Shown: piece after piece, positions 1 to 11,129 of the stretch | Layout: each line of letters starts with the position of its first letter | How positions within the stretch are numbered: the stretch's first letter is position 1 | NCBI GenBank assembly: GCA_030737835.1 | Contig: JAUJYN010000017.1 | Coordinates: 744,001-808,000, forward strand | From: Acorus gramineus | Taxonomy: Eukaryota; Streptophyta; Magnoliopsida; Acorales; Acoraceae | Direction: 5' to 3' | Length of the DNA stretch: 64,000 bases | Made by a program: the position numbers and the translations under genes | Notes under the pieces: generated by a model | The model's input: only the letters and a program-made list of their open reading frames with translations | Told to the model about the DNA's origin: nothing | Database searches by the model: none

Positions 1-22
1 ACGGCCGCCCTGGGGCGTGACA
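1..22 (+). mobile_element. 3' tip of a plus-oriented LTR
   Basis: The window opens inside the terminal sequence GGCCGCCCTGGGGCGTGACA, which ends every LTR of this family in sense orientation. The next base starts mid-LTR sequence of another copy, so this is the right edge of an element inserted into, or recombined with, the following LTR. Its body lies left of the window. Confidence 0.6.
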
Positions 23-267
23 CTAGCGATGTAATCGCTCCGTGCATCCGAGCGATGCACTCGTTTGGAATTCAGGAGAATTCATTATCTTATCGGTTTT
101 GTTAAGCCGGTAGTTGGGGCATTAAGCTAGGCCTACCCGTGCTAGGCGTGTATATGAACCGCCTATTGGGTTATGTTAAGCCGGTAGTTGTTTTTCCATT
201 GGGTTCGCTTTGCGAACATGGAGTGTTTCCTCCCAATGTCGTCCGTGTTGAAGCGGGCCGGGTTAAA

Positions 268-600
268 GCTGTCCTGACAGAGGGCTCCCATCCGTAGGTA
301 CCACCGATGCGTTCGGAAACGTACTGATCGTGGGAGTATACTAGGTAGAGGCTACCCGGGAGAGGGATAACGAATGATATTGCGAGCGTGGAATCGTTCT
401 CCCCTTCGTTGGATCCGATGTAGGAACTTCCCGGCGTTGGAAAAGCTGTCCTGACAGAGGGCTCCCATCCGTAGGTACCACCGAGGCGTTCGGAAGCGTA
501 CTGATCGTAGGAGTATACCAGGTAGTGACTACCCGGGGAAAGGGCTACCGGTGGACCAAGGGTGTAGAGGAGTCTAATCTCTCCAAAAGTCCTACGTCAC
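268..600 (+). repeat. 177-bp direct duplication inside LTR
   Basis: The block beginning GCTGTCCTGACAGAGGGCTC at 268 recurs at 445, an offset of 177 bp, with diverged copies of the following sequence. The same offset is seen in the related LTR (44795 and 44972), so the duplication belongs to this LTR type and is not specific to this copy. Confidence 0.7.
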
Positions 601-1086
601 CTGTAAAGGGTGAGGGTGAGGATGAGGTGAAGACACGTCGCCGCGTGACCCATTCGTGGTTCGTCCGTTCCCATAGTTGTTGGGTCCGGTTGCGTATCGA
701 TGTTCAAAGACATCGTTTGGCAGTTATCTCGATGTAGATGACCCAGTAGTGCTGTATAGACCAGTAATTCCGAATCTCGTCGACCAACGGTATGGTCTAT
801 CCCCAAGAGACCCAAGAGTCTCCCTCCGGGAGTGAGGGTGAGGGTGAGGTTGGTGATCCAGTAGTGTTGTGTGGACCAGTAATCCTGGGTCTCCTAGACC
901 AACGGTATGGTCTCTCTCCAAAAGACCCAAGAGTCTTCCTCCGGGAGTGAGGGTGAGGGTGAGGGTGAGGTTGGTCGCGCCGCCGCGTGACCCTGTTATC
1001 CATTGGGTTTCTACCCATGTTTTTCCTTGAAAGGAAATTGTGTTAGCATTGAACTGTTGTATGGTGATTGATTTCGAGCCACTCAC

Positions 1087-1101
1087 TGAGCTTGTAGCTC
1101 A
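1087..1101 (+). repeat. Conserved TGAGC/GCTCA hairpin (one of 14)
   Basis: TGAGCTTGTAGCTCA forms a 6-bp stem with a 3-nt loop. The same dyad, with other loops, occurs in all LTR types here: 3027, 4916, 8567 (one stem mismatch), 16465, 19671, 22744, 27129, 30011, 34923, 38318, 41834, 45491 and 49226. Confidence 0.8.
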
Positions 1102-1507
1102 CCCCTCGCATACTGTTTCTTTTCAGGGGCAGTGTTGGGCGTGGAGCGGGAGCTTTCCTGTGGCGTGGTCTTATGGGCGTGGAGCGTTCTTCCGGCGGGT
1201 GGCGAGTGCGAGGCTGTCAGCAGTCCTAGAGTCATTTTATGTATTGTAAATCGTGCATGTGGCACAGGTTGTATTTTATTTGGACTAGACTTGGTTCTCA
1301 CAAGACATAGATTTTGTTCGAGTCTCTAATAATGCTTTTGGTTTACAGACATTGTTTATATATTATGCTTCCGCTTTTCAGTCAATTATCATTATCTTTG
1401 CTTTGCCACCTTGTGTGTTGTTGTTGGAGTCTTTATTGACCTCAGGTATTGATAGCTGATATTTCATTATTGCCACGTCTCGGGGACGGTCGCCCTGGGG
1501 CATGACA

Positions 1508-2533
1508 GCGCGTGCGCCTACACGCGTGGGCACGTGCACGCACACACGCACGCGCACTAGCGCCCTGCCGCATGCCCAGGCATGCCCAGACTCACTGCGC
1601 CAGTGCCCGCGGGAACCTGCGCGCTGGCTCCGCACGAACGCGCACGCTCCGGCCTGCGCTCGCCTGCGCCCCTCTGCGCGTGCGGACAGACCCATGCACG
1701 CCTCCAGCCAACTTTAACCCCTTCCCAGCCCCCCTCACACACCCTAACTCAATCATCTAGCATGCATGACCCCTCTACAGCCCCTAACACATGAAAAACC
1801 AAAGAAAAGAAGGGGGAGAGCTCACCAAGGGAGGGGGAATGAAAGGGGGAGATTCGGGGGCCCTCGATGCACCCGCGACCACCTCAACCACCACCTCCAC
1901 GGCTCTCCTCAGCCTTCTTTGGCTGAAAAACAGGGGGGGGAGACATGAGAGGGAGCTTGAGAGAAGAGAAACCACAACAACAACACATACACACAAACAC
2001 ACCTTCTTGTGTTTCTTCTTACTTCTTGTGCTTCTTCTTCTCCTTCATTTGCTTCTTCCTCCTTCTTCACACACAAAGAGGGGAAAAAGATACCAAGAGA
2101 GGGAGAGAAGGAGAGATCCACGAAATGGGACAGAGGGGGAGAGAGAGAGAGGGCAAAAATGTCATTTTCATGCCCAAATAGTGTTTAGGGGTGACCATAA
2201 GGGGGTGGTGAGGTTAGGGTTAGGCTCACCCTCACTCAACCACTCATTTTTGCTTTATTGGGAAGCGTGTGGAGAAGCACCACACACTCAAAAATATCTC
2301 ACCCACCGAAACCCAGTAACGGCCAAACCCGGATGCGATTCGGAACTGCATATTTTTCAAAACGTTACCGAAATTCGATGAAATTTTTATGGGTAGTACA
2401 GAACGTTACCCACACCGATAATATGCAGTTAGATTTTCAATCAGATCACTCAAACTCCCGCAAGTAGTTGAAAGCCAAAATTTTAGCGACTCCGATCGAA
2501 AAAATATAAAGCCCCGAATGACACAGGCATAAC
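1508..2533 (-). mobile_element. LTR fragment, minus orientation (U3 and leader part)
   Basis: This is the sense-5' end of a minus-oriented LTR. Read left to right it holds a truncated GC-rich block (1508-1690), a donor-like site (GTGAGC on the minus strand at about 1825), purine/pyrimidine-rich leader, and U3 with the family-typical GAATTCGATGAAATTTT block. It ends near 2533 in CAGGCATAAC. Its left part was removed by the LTR that ends at 1507. The next base starts a plus-oriented LTR piece. Confidence 0.7.
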
Positions 2534-2608
2534 TGGTCGAGCCGTCGTGTGACCTTGTTATCTTTTGGGTTTCTACCCATGTTTTTCTTTTAAAGGAAAT
2601 TGCCTTAG
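2534..2608 (+). mobile_element. Plus-oriented LTR fragment, left half of a split copy
   Basis: The sequence matches 45382-45455 and 966-1045 in plus orientation and breaks at CTTAG (2604-2608). The same LTR resumes with CTTAG at 49180 and runs to its terminus at 49644. This is the host into which the 2609-49179 element inserted. Confidence 0.8.
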
Positions 2609-4488
2609 TGTCACGCCCCAGGGTGGCCGTCCCCAAGACGTGGCAATATATAAAGCATCAGCTATCAATTACAAGAGGTCAACAATGACTCCAATAAATA
2701 ACACACAAAGCTGGCAAAACAATGATAACTGATAGATCAACCAAAAAAATGCGGAAGCATAAAAATATCAATAAGTCTGTAAACCAAAAATATCATTACA
2801 GACTCGAATACACAATCAATGTCTAGTGAGAGCCAAGTCTAGTCCAAATAAAATACAACCTGTGCCACATGCATGATTTACAATACATAAAATGACTCTA
2901 GGACTGCTAACAGCCTCGCACTCGCCACCCGCCGGACAGAACGCTCCACGCACATAAGACCACGCCACTGGGAAGCTCCAGCTCCACGCCCAACATTGCC
3001 CCTGAAAAGAAACAATATGCGAGGGGTGAGCTACAAGCTCAGTGAGTGGCTAGAAATCGATCACCATTAACACAGTTTAATGTTAAGGCAATTTCCTTTC
3101 AATGAAAACATGGGTGGGATCTAATGGATAACAAGGTCACGCGGTGGGGCAACCAGCCTCACCCTCACCCTCACCCTCACTCCCGAACGAAGACTCGTGG
3201 AACTCTTGGGGAGAGACCATATTGTTGGTCGAACAGACGCGGAATTACTGGTCTACACAACACTACTGGATCATCTACATCGAGATAACTACCGAACGAT
3301 GTCCTTGAAAATTGATACATAACCGGACCCAAAAACTATGGGAACGGATGAAAAACGAATGGGTTACGTGACGATGTGACTTCACCTCATCCTCACCCTC
3401 ACCCCTAAGGGTGACACAGGACTGTTGGAAGAAAACCTTTTGTTCTACAACCTTCGTCATCTGGTAGCCCTCTCCTGAGTGGCCTCTACCTGGTATACTC
3501 CCATGATCAGTACATCTTACGAATGCATTGGTAGTACCTACAGGTGGGAGCCCTCTGTCAGGACAGCTTTAACATCGGGTAGCTTCAACGCGGATCTGAA
3601 GAAGGGGAGAACGATTCCACGCTCGCAAAATCATCCGGTAGCCCTCTCCCGCATAGCCTCTACCTGTCGGCCTTCCACGATCGGTACATCAACCAGATGC
3701 GTACCGTGATATGCATCAGTAGCACCTACAAGTGGTGGCACCCAAACAGAACAGCTTCGACGCTGGGGTGTTCGACGCACGACGATGTCAGGAGGAAGCA
3801 CCCCACGTTCGCAAAGCGAACCCTATGGGAAAGTCAACGACATTCGATAATCACATATCGATGATAACGAAAACTCTTGTACTCCCACACGGGTGCGTCG
3901 TTCGGACACAAGGGGTTACCCCTGCTCTCACGCAGAAATAAGCCCAAGGCACATAACCCAACAGGCGGTTCATACACACGCCTAGCACACGTAGGCCTAG
4001 CTTAATGCCATAACTACCGGCTTAACGAAACGGATAAGATAATGAATTCTCCTGAATTCCAATCGAGTGCATTGCTCGGATGCAAGGGGGCAATTACATC
4101 GCTGGCGCTCTAACTAATAAGGTACAACCTAACAACGGGTCATACGCACGCCTATTTTAGATAGGCCTAATCAGTTTTAACATGCACATATATATCCAGG
4201 AGAATTATATCTTAGTTATGTACATGAACTACATGCACGATAACATATCAAATAATTATAGGGATACTCCCTAACATGGATAAACAATATACATACCATG
4301 CATGGGCTAAATAATATGCATACAAGCATACAAGCATACCTCATATAAGCATACAAGCATACCTCATACAAGCATACTAGCATTCAAGCATATACCCTAA
4401 AATGTGTTGGATATCACCAACTTAAAAGGGAAGGGTCAAGCGCGATCTCGTGCACTAACAGGTGCATGTCAATATTCCCAAACGAACC
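2609..4488 (-). mobile_element. LTR fragment, minus orientation (type B, 3' part)
   Basis: It runs from the LTR terminus TGTCACGCCCC through the TGAGC hairpin (3027-3041), one GGGTGA unit (about 3160-3185), duplicated blocks, and an AT-rich stretch with CATACAAG minisatellite. It breaks at AACGAACC, where the next LTR starts (4489). The colinear copy at 19265 continues into GAGTCGAGTAGG at this point. Confidence 0.75.
4318..4392. repeat. CATACAAG/CATACCTCATA minisatellite in LTR
   Basis: Short degenerate tandem units of GCATACAA and GCATACCTCATA. A related array lies at 7916-8006 in another copy of the same LTR type. It looks like slippage repeat within the AT-rich part of the LTR. Confidence 0.75.
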
Positions 4489-7262
4489 TGTCACGCCCTA
4501 GGGCGGCCGTCCCCAATACGTGGCAAATATATATAATATCAGCAATCCATACACGAGATCAATAAAAGACTCTAAACAAAATCGATGGTAATAACACAAT
4601 TAACAATGTAGCTGACATAATATATATACATATAGCAGAAGCTTAAATGATTGAGTCTGTAATTCAAAGACATATTACAGACCAGAATACATAATCAACT
4701 GTCCTATGAGAGCCAATATAAAACAAAAACATCAACATACAAGTACTGTGCCCAAGCACAAGTAACAATACATACAAGGAAAAAGGGGGATGCTGATGGC
4801 CTCTCACTCGCAAGACCCAAAACGCGAACGCTGCTCCGCTACTGGTGCGACGCCTCGGGGAGCTCCTCCTTCAAATCCGACTCAGCGACAACTGGAGGAA
4901 AAAGTATGCGAGGGGTGAGCCACACGCTCAGTGAATGGTACAATCCATGCAACACAACTCATATTTAACCTTTAAAATCATTAAAGTCCCTAAGATGGGA
5001 GTAACTGCACAAATTGGTGGGTCGTAACGACGCCGACCCACCACACCCTCACCCTCACCCTTTAGAGGTGACATAGGACTTTTGGGAGAGATTAGACTGC
5101 TCTACACCCTTGGTCCACCGGTAGCCCTTTCCCCGGGTAGCCTCTACCTGGTATACTCCCACGATCAGTACGTTCCTGAATGCATCGGTAGTACCTACGG
5201 ATGGGAGCCCTCTGTCAGGACAGCTTTTCCAACGCCGGGGAGTTCCTACATCGGATCCAACGAAGGGGAGAAAACAATCTAACTCGCGGATACGATCCTC
5301 TTGAATCCGTCGACACCGGTTACTAAACACCGATACGGTAAAGAATTCTCAAGAATTCCCTCCAGGGCGCATAACTCAGATGCGGGGAAAACATATTATT
5401 CATAGTGACAATTGCCAAGTATGACCCCCATAAGTGGTCATACACTTGCCTAAACTCATTAGGCAAGATTTGAGGCTCAACTTAAGCATATAACGTGGAT
5501 AATGAATATACAAGGAATTCATCATGGAAGCATTTAAATAATATAATAACAAGGTTATAATATTTTCTAAGGCATGCTTACACTTATGCTTTTCATAGAT
5601 AGCTAAGGGTATACTTAGGCAAGGTCGGGGTACATGCAGGAATCAAATGTTATCCTAACATGGGACATGATGCATGAACAAGCATTGGTCCCTACACATG
5701 GTACTAGGATGTATAACCCTAACATGTTAGGTCTAACATGGCATGGATGCAACCTAGCAAGCCCAATAATAACATATACATGCAAATATGGTTAATATGC
5801 AGTTATGATGCCCCAGGGGAGGGCAATGCACGTCTACATGCATCGAACGCCTCCCAACTGGGTTGGATCGACCCACTCACCGCAACCCGGGTCGTTGCGT
5901 GACCATTCGCCAAGATCTGCAAGACAAGGGCATTCAATATGGTGAGTGTAACTACATAAATATACATGAAATTTACTAGAAATGCCAAAGACTCGGACAA
6001 GCACGCATACAGGCTCGCACGCATGCGAGTACGCACGTACGCATGCAAGTCCGAGTGCCCCGACACCTACCCGAACCCTCGGGCAGCCACACGCATGGCC
6101 CCCGCACGCGTACGCACGCATAAGCACGCACGCACGCGCCCCCGCACCCCCTAGCGCACTGCCGCGTGCCCATCCGCGCGTCCAAACGCGCTGTCGCGCG
6201 CGCCTGCGCGCACTGCGCGTCCCACCCGCGTGCACCCGCGCGCACTGCACGTCCGCGCAAGCTCCTCGCTCACACGCTCCCGCCTGCGCGTACGCACGTG
6301 TGCCCGCCAGCTCGCCCGACTGCGCATGCCAGTACCCCTCTGCGCGCGCAGACGCGCGCACGCTTAGACCTCTACCATCCCCTCCACAGCTCTCACACAC
6401 ACCCCATCCCACACGCATGGCATGCATGATCACCCTAACAGCCCTAACAACCATTAAAACAAAGATAAAGGAGGAGGAGAGCTTACCAAAGGAGGGGAAA
6501 GAAAAGGGGAGGTATTCGGGTGCTCTTGGCGCACCAAAACCACCGCAACCGCCACCACCAACACCACCACCTCTCAACCTTACTTGGCTGAAAATCAGGG
6601 GCAAAAGGGGAGCATGAGAGGGAGCCTAAGAGAAGGGAATCAACAATCACTACAAACAACACATTTACCCACCTTTGTGTGTCCCTTCTCTTTCACTTCT
6701 CCTCTTCTTTTGCTTCTTCTTCTCCTTCTTTTTCCTTCGAAACACACTCACACACACACACAATCAAGAGGGAGAGGGAGGCGTGAGAGGGGGTGAAAGA
6801 GAGAGAGAGAGAGACCAATTTTTCTCAAATGGGGGGGGGGTGATGAGAAGGGAAAAAGGGGGTGGTGATCTTAAGTTAATCTCACCCACACACATCAAAA
6901 ATAACCAAAGGTTTCTTACCCATTAAGCAAGAGGGGGGTGAGGTTACCCAAGGTGACCATAACCACCAAAATATCCCACCACTATTCCACCAAACAAACC
7001 AGTAACGACCGAAACCCGGATACGATTCAGAACTGCATAATTTTTAAAACGTTACTGGAATTCGATGAAATTTTTATGAGTAGTACTAAATGGTACCAGA
7101 ACTCATAATATACAGTTAGATTTCCAATTGGAGTACTCAAACTCATGCAGATAGCTAAAATTCCAAAATTTTAGCGGCTCCGATCGAAAAAAGAAAAATT
7201 GAAAAATGGCAAAAAATGACCCAAATGTGACCAATAGGCTAAAAAGTGACACATATATAACA
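4489..7262 (-). mobile_element. Complete-length LTR (2774 bp) without matching target duplications
   Basis: Both termini are present: TGTCACGCCCTAGGGCGG at the left and GTGACACATATATAACA at the right. It carries all the leader modules: hairpin 4916-4930, one GGGTGA unit (5045-5062), the acceptor and 43-nt-type hairpin region (5917-6055), GC block (5995-6365) and donor (6486). The flanks are GAACC and ATCGG, which are not a duplication and come from different places of the same LTR type. This suggests unequal recombination between two elements, not a simple solo LTR. Confidence 0.75.
5917..6486 (-). other. Putative LTR leader intron (570 bp)
   Basis: On the minus strand the donor reads TTTG|GTAAGC at 6486 and the acceptor CTTGTCTTGCAG|ATC ends at 5917. 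The interval contains a GC-rich block and, 75 nt before the acceptor, a hairpin closed by CTCGGAC/GTCCGAG (5992-6055). Equivalent sites frame the same interval in the other LTRs. Splicing itself is inferred. Confidence 0.5.
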
Positions 7263-8139
7263 ATCGGTACATCAGTCAGATGCGTACCTCGATACGCATC
7301 AGTAGCACCTACAAGTGGTGGCACCCAAACAGGACAGCTTCGACGCTGGGGTGTTTCGACGCACGACGATGTCGGGAGGAAGCACCCCACGTTCGCAAAG
7401 CGAACCCTATGAGCTACGCTCGATAATCACATATCGATGACATCGAATACTCTTGTACTCCCACATGGGTGCGTTGCTCAGACGCGAGGGTTACCTCTGC
7501 TCTCATGCAGAAATAAAAGCCCAAGGCATATAACCCAACAGGCGGTTCATATACGTGCCTAGCACGGGTAGGCCAAACTTAATGCCATAGCCACCGGTTT
7601 AACAAAATCGATACAGCAAATGAATTCTCCTGAATTCCATTCAAGTGCATCACACAGTTGCAGGGGCGATTACATCGCTCGCGCACTAACTAATGAGGTA
7701 CATCCTGACAGCGGGTCGTACCCATGCCAATTTCAGATAGGCCTAATTAGTTTTAACATGCGCATATATATTACAGGAGAATTATATCTTAGTTATGTAC
7801 ATGACCTACATGCACGATAACATGTCAATTAATTATAGGGATACTCCCTAACATGGATAGAAAGCATAAACAATATACATATACAACATACATATCATGC
7901 ATGGCTAAATAATATGCATACAAGCGTGCAAGCATATAAGCATACCTCATACAAGCATCCTAGCATACAAGCATACCTCATACAATCATACAAGCATACA
8001 AGCATATAACAGAACTTGAGTCGAGTAGGAAATCGCATCTACTTACTCAGTTCCCGCAAGAGGGAGGGCAACCGAGGGGGAAAGTCTCATCCTTTTCGGA
8101 AGCTGGTCATAGCTTGCCCCCAACAAGATGGGTGCAACA
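7263..8139 (-). mobile_element. LTR fragment (type B) hosting the full-length element
   Basis: It is colinear with 20310-21200 and 30655-31500. It ends at GGTGCAACA, exactly where the 8140-18883 element inserted, and resumes at 18889 with ACCATGCCACGTCCTC. The unbroken homologue at about 21210 reads GCGCAACAACTACACCACGC, confirming the split. Confidence 0.8.
7916..8006. repeat. CATACAAG minisatellite
   Basis: Degenerate tandem copies of GCATACAA and GCATACCTCATACAA in the AT-rich part of the LTR, equivalent to 4318-4392. Confidence 0.7.
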
Positions 8140-9629
8140 TGTCACGCCCCAGGGCGGCCGTCCCCGGGACGCGGCAAGTGTATATATGATATCAGTAAAC
8201 AGGAGTTCAATAACATACTCACACAACAGCTAAAATGACAACACAGATAAAAGCAGGGCTGACATAATATATACACCAAATGCGGAAGCTAAAAAGACTG
8301 AATCTGTAATCAAAACATACTACAGACTCGATACATAATCATATGTCCTGTGAGAGCCAACATGTCCATATACACACAAATACAATCCATACATAATCCA
8401 AACTAGGTGCGCAAGCACAGAAATATATACATACAACAAAGAGAAGGATGCTGATGGCCTCAAAACTCGAGGGACGTGGCGCTACTCCGCTACTGGTGTA
8501 GTCGCTCGGGAAGCTCCTCCTTCGAGTCCTCCTCAGTGATCACTGAAAAAGATTTTATGCGAGGGGTGAGCCACATGGTCAGTGAATAGCACAGCCCATG
8601 CATACAGTTTATATTAACCACAATTTATAGCAAAGAGCCTCAAAGTGGCATAATCAATCACAAGTCCGGTGGTTCGCTACATCGCCGAACCACCACACCC
8701 TCACCCTCACCCCTCAATAGGTGACAAAAGGTATTGGGACTTAATGGGCTGATAATCATCCATACACAATCCTGTGGGTCGTCGCATCGCCGGCCCACCA
8801 TACCCTCACCCTCACCCCTCAATAGGTGACATAGGCTCTTGGGACTGACTAGGCTGTTGGTCACCCTTGGTCCACCGATAGTCTCTCCCCACTCCGTAGG
8901 TCGTTTGGCCACCCCCACATTCAGCACAGTCCTTCTACCAAATCAGGAGGCGCCTACTGATGGGAGCCCCTGCACGGGACAACCTTTCTAACGCTGAGAT
9001 AGTCTCTACACGGATCCAACGAAGGGAACAGAACAGCCTATCCATCGCATATGATCCACTCGGATCCGCTGACAGCACATCTCTACAACTCTAATGTCTT
9101 GAATTCGTTCAGAATTCCTCCAGCGCGCATAACCAAGATGCGGGGAAATAAATAAGACAAAAATGAGGAAAAGAGACCTTGGGAGGGCAACCTGAGGTCC
9201 CGATGTAGGACATCCCGCCAACCAAACAAGGAACACGGAGTACCCTAACCCGGGTCTCAATGTTAACCTCGCAAGGCCCCCTTATATTCCCCAAAGCATG
9301 CTAATCAATATCACAGTTTGCATTTAAATAAATAAATCAAACTAATAGGATGCATGCATAGGTCAGGGCTTTCCTAGCATGATAACGGGGTGACATGATG
9401 CACGGCTCATGCACATATCCTAAGGGTGCAAGTCCCTAACATACAAGTCTAGGGTGGCATGCATTCTACACACAGATCATGCTTGCATGGATTACAATAA
9501 AACAGTTAATATTAACTATGTGCCCCAGGGGAGGACGGTACACGCCCAAGTGCATGTAACGCCTCCCAAACTGGGTTGGGTTGTCCCACTCACCAGAAGT
9601 CGGGTCGACGCGCGACCGTCCTTCGAGAT

Positions 9630-10493
9630 CTGCAAGACAGGATATCAACTGGGTGAGTATAATCCACAAATACCCCAAAATACACAAAATACACAAATAA
9701 ATACCCAACACTCGGGCAAACGTGCATACGCCCCGTACGCACGCTAGCCCGAGCACCCCGGCTCACTCCCACACACCCGGCAACCACCCACACGGCCACC
9801 CAACCCCCCGGATGCACCGCCGCGCCCCAGCCTGCGCACCCCGGCGCACCGCCGGGCCCCTGCCCGCCGCCTGGACACGTCGCCCAGCCTCCCGGGAGCA
9901 CCGCGCGCCTACTGCGCCCCAGCGCAGCAGCCTGCGCGCACCCCGCACGCCTCGCGCCCTGCACCTTACCCCGCGCGCACCTCCGCTGCACTCGCCTCGC
10001 TCCGCGCGCACCCCGCGCGCACCGCCGACTCGCCCAGCACTCCACCGACTCACCGCGCGCACCCTGCACGACACCTTGCACGCACGCCCACTCGACCAGC
10101 ACCACCCAGCACACCCGCGCACAGCACGCCCAGCACCCGCACGCCCAGCACACCCGCGCACAGCACGCCCAGCACCCGCACGCCCAGCACACCCGCGCAC
10201 AGCACGCCCAACGCCCGCATGCCTAGCTGGCCACCAGCTCCCCGAGCGCACGCCCGCGCGCACGCACGCGCGCGCCCCGCCAGCGCTCTGCCTGCTGCGC
10301 CTGTGCTGCTGCCCTGCCCGAACAGCAACCTCCATGCCCGAGCACCTCCACCACCAACCACCAGGCCATCCAACGGCCTCCGACCGCCCCCAACCACCTC
10401 CGACAGCCTCCCACAGCCGCCGACCACCACCCAAACACAAAACCCCCCTCCTAACATGCATCTAAGCCAAAAAGAAGAGGAAAAAGAGCTTAC
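9630..10493 (-). other. Putative LTR leader intron (864 bp)
   Basis: Donor CTTG|GTAAGC (minus strand, intron begins 10493), acceptor TGTCTTGCAG|ATC ending at 9630. It contains the GC-rich block and a 43-nt hairpin (9711-9753) with arms CTCGGGC and GCCCGAG, 81 nt from the acceptor. Confidence 0.5.
9720..10320. repeat. GC/CpG-rich low-complexity block
   Basis: About 600 bp of CG- and CA-rich sequence (CGCGCACAGCACGCCCAGCA-type units). It lies inside the putative LTR intron. Homologous but highly variable blocks occur at 1508-1690, 5995-6365, 17600-18125, 21710-22050, 24005-24280 with 27577-28200, 25060-25800, 33075-33640, 42725-43135 and 47140-47600. Apparent long open frames on both strands here are composition artefacts. 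Confidence 0.8.
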
Positions 10494-10660
10494 CAAGGGG
10501 GAGGAAGGGATGTCCGGTTGCTCTCCGTGCACCGAAACGCTTCCCCAACGGTCTCTACCACCAAGACCTACCCCTACCTCCGATTTGGCTCGGATCTGAG
10601 GAGAAGAGAGGGTGGATGGGAGGGCTAGGTTGGCCGGAATCGGGATTTGAAAGCACCGGG

Positions 10661-10685
10661 GTGTAGATCGGGACCCGATCTACAC
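10661..10685. promoter_or_regulatory. 25-nt palindrome near the predicted RNA start
   Basis: Arms GTGTAGATCGGG and CCCGATCTACAC around a single central base. It lies about 100 nt downstream (minus strand) of the expected transcription start. An identical copy is in the other LTR (18461-18485), a near-identical one at 24680-24704 and a decayed one at 28516-28540. Confidence 0.75.
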
Positions 10686-10810
10686 TTTCTATGCTTTAGG
10701 TTTTTGGGTTTGAGGGCTCTAAGGGGCTCAAATGGAAGAAAAGGAGAGAGGGGAGAGAGAAAAAGCTTTTGGAAGGGATGATGAATAGTGCCAACCAAGT
10801 TTTAGATTTC

Positions 10811-10820
10811 ATTTATATAG
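10811..10820 (-). promoter_or_regulatory. TATA box in U3 of the 3' LTR
   Basis: The minus strand reads CTATATAAAT. It is the counterpart of 18611-18620. It leaves a U3 of only about 300 bp, so nearly all of the 2.9-kb LTR is R and U5. Confidence 0.6.
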
Positions 10821-11081
10821 CAAGTCACTTAAAAACCCGGATACGCCCCGGAACTGCGAAATTTCAGAAACGTTACCAGAATTCGATGAAATTTTCATGA
10901 GTGGCTTAGAATGGCACCAGGACACATAATATGCAGTTAGATTTTCAATCGGAGTCCTCAAACACAGGACGATAGCTAACAGTCCAAAATTTTGCAGTTC
11001 CGATCGAAAAACAAAAAACTCAAAAACTGCCAAAATGCTCCAATGGTTACCAGCAAGCCAAAAAGTGACACATATATAACA

Positions 11082-11096
11082 TTCTCCCCCCCTTAG
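11082..11096 (-). other. Polypurine tract
   Basis: The minus strand reads CCTAAGGGGGGAGAA directly against the 3' LTR start (TGTTATATATG). This is the standard position and composition of a plus-strand primer. The same tract occurs at 37213-37227. Confidence 0.92.
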
Positions 11097-11129
11097 GAAA
11101 TTTTGTCCTCAAAATAAATACAAGAACAT

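Larger units (their letters stand above)
23..1507 (+). mobile_element. LTR fragment, plus orientation (type B, 3' part)
   Basis: This is the 3' half of a Ty3/gypsy LTR. It matches 44530-45912 segment by segment and ends in CCCTGGGGCATGACA, the usual terminus with one G-to-A change. It carries two GGGTGA-rich units (about 825-860 and 943-970) and the TGAGC hairpin (1087-1101). The 5' part is missing because another LTR ends at position 22. No coding sequence was recognised. Confidence 0.75.
8140..11081 (-). mobile_element. 3' LTR of the full-length element (2942 bp)
   Basis: TGTCACGCCCC...ATATATAACA on the plus strand (TG...CA in sense). It contains U3 of about 300 bp, TATA box 10811-10820, the palindrome 10661-10685, putative intron 9630-10493 with GC block 9720-10320, two GGGTGA units (8690-8830) and a mutated TGAGC hairpin (8567-8581). 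It is about 100 bp longer than the 5' LTR, mainly through extra tandem units near 10091-10210. Confidence 0.93.

Noticed and set aside
2205-2230. GGTTAGGGTTAGG, resembling telomere repeat.
   Set aside because: Only two units, vertebrate-type rather than the usual plant TTTAGGG, and part of the LTR U3 (repeated at 45930).
5834-6617. Long open frames rich in Arg, Ala, Pro, Cys or Val on both strands of the GC blocks (also 9590-10532, 24737-25818, 27499-28549, 33001-33737, 42541-43254, 47079-47865).
   Set aside because: They follow CpG-rich composition, overlap on both strands and in several phases, show no domain, and lie within LTRs where homologous copies do not keep the frames.
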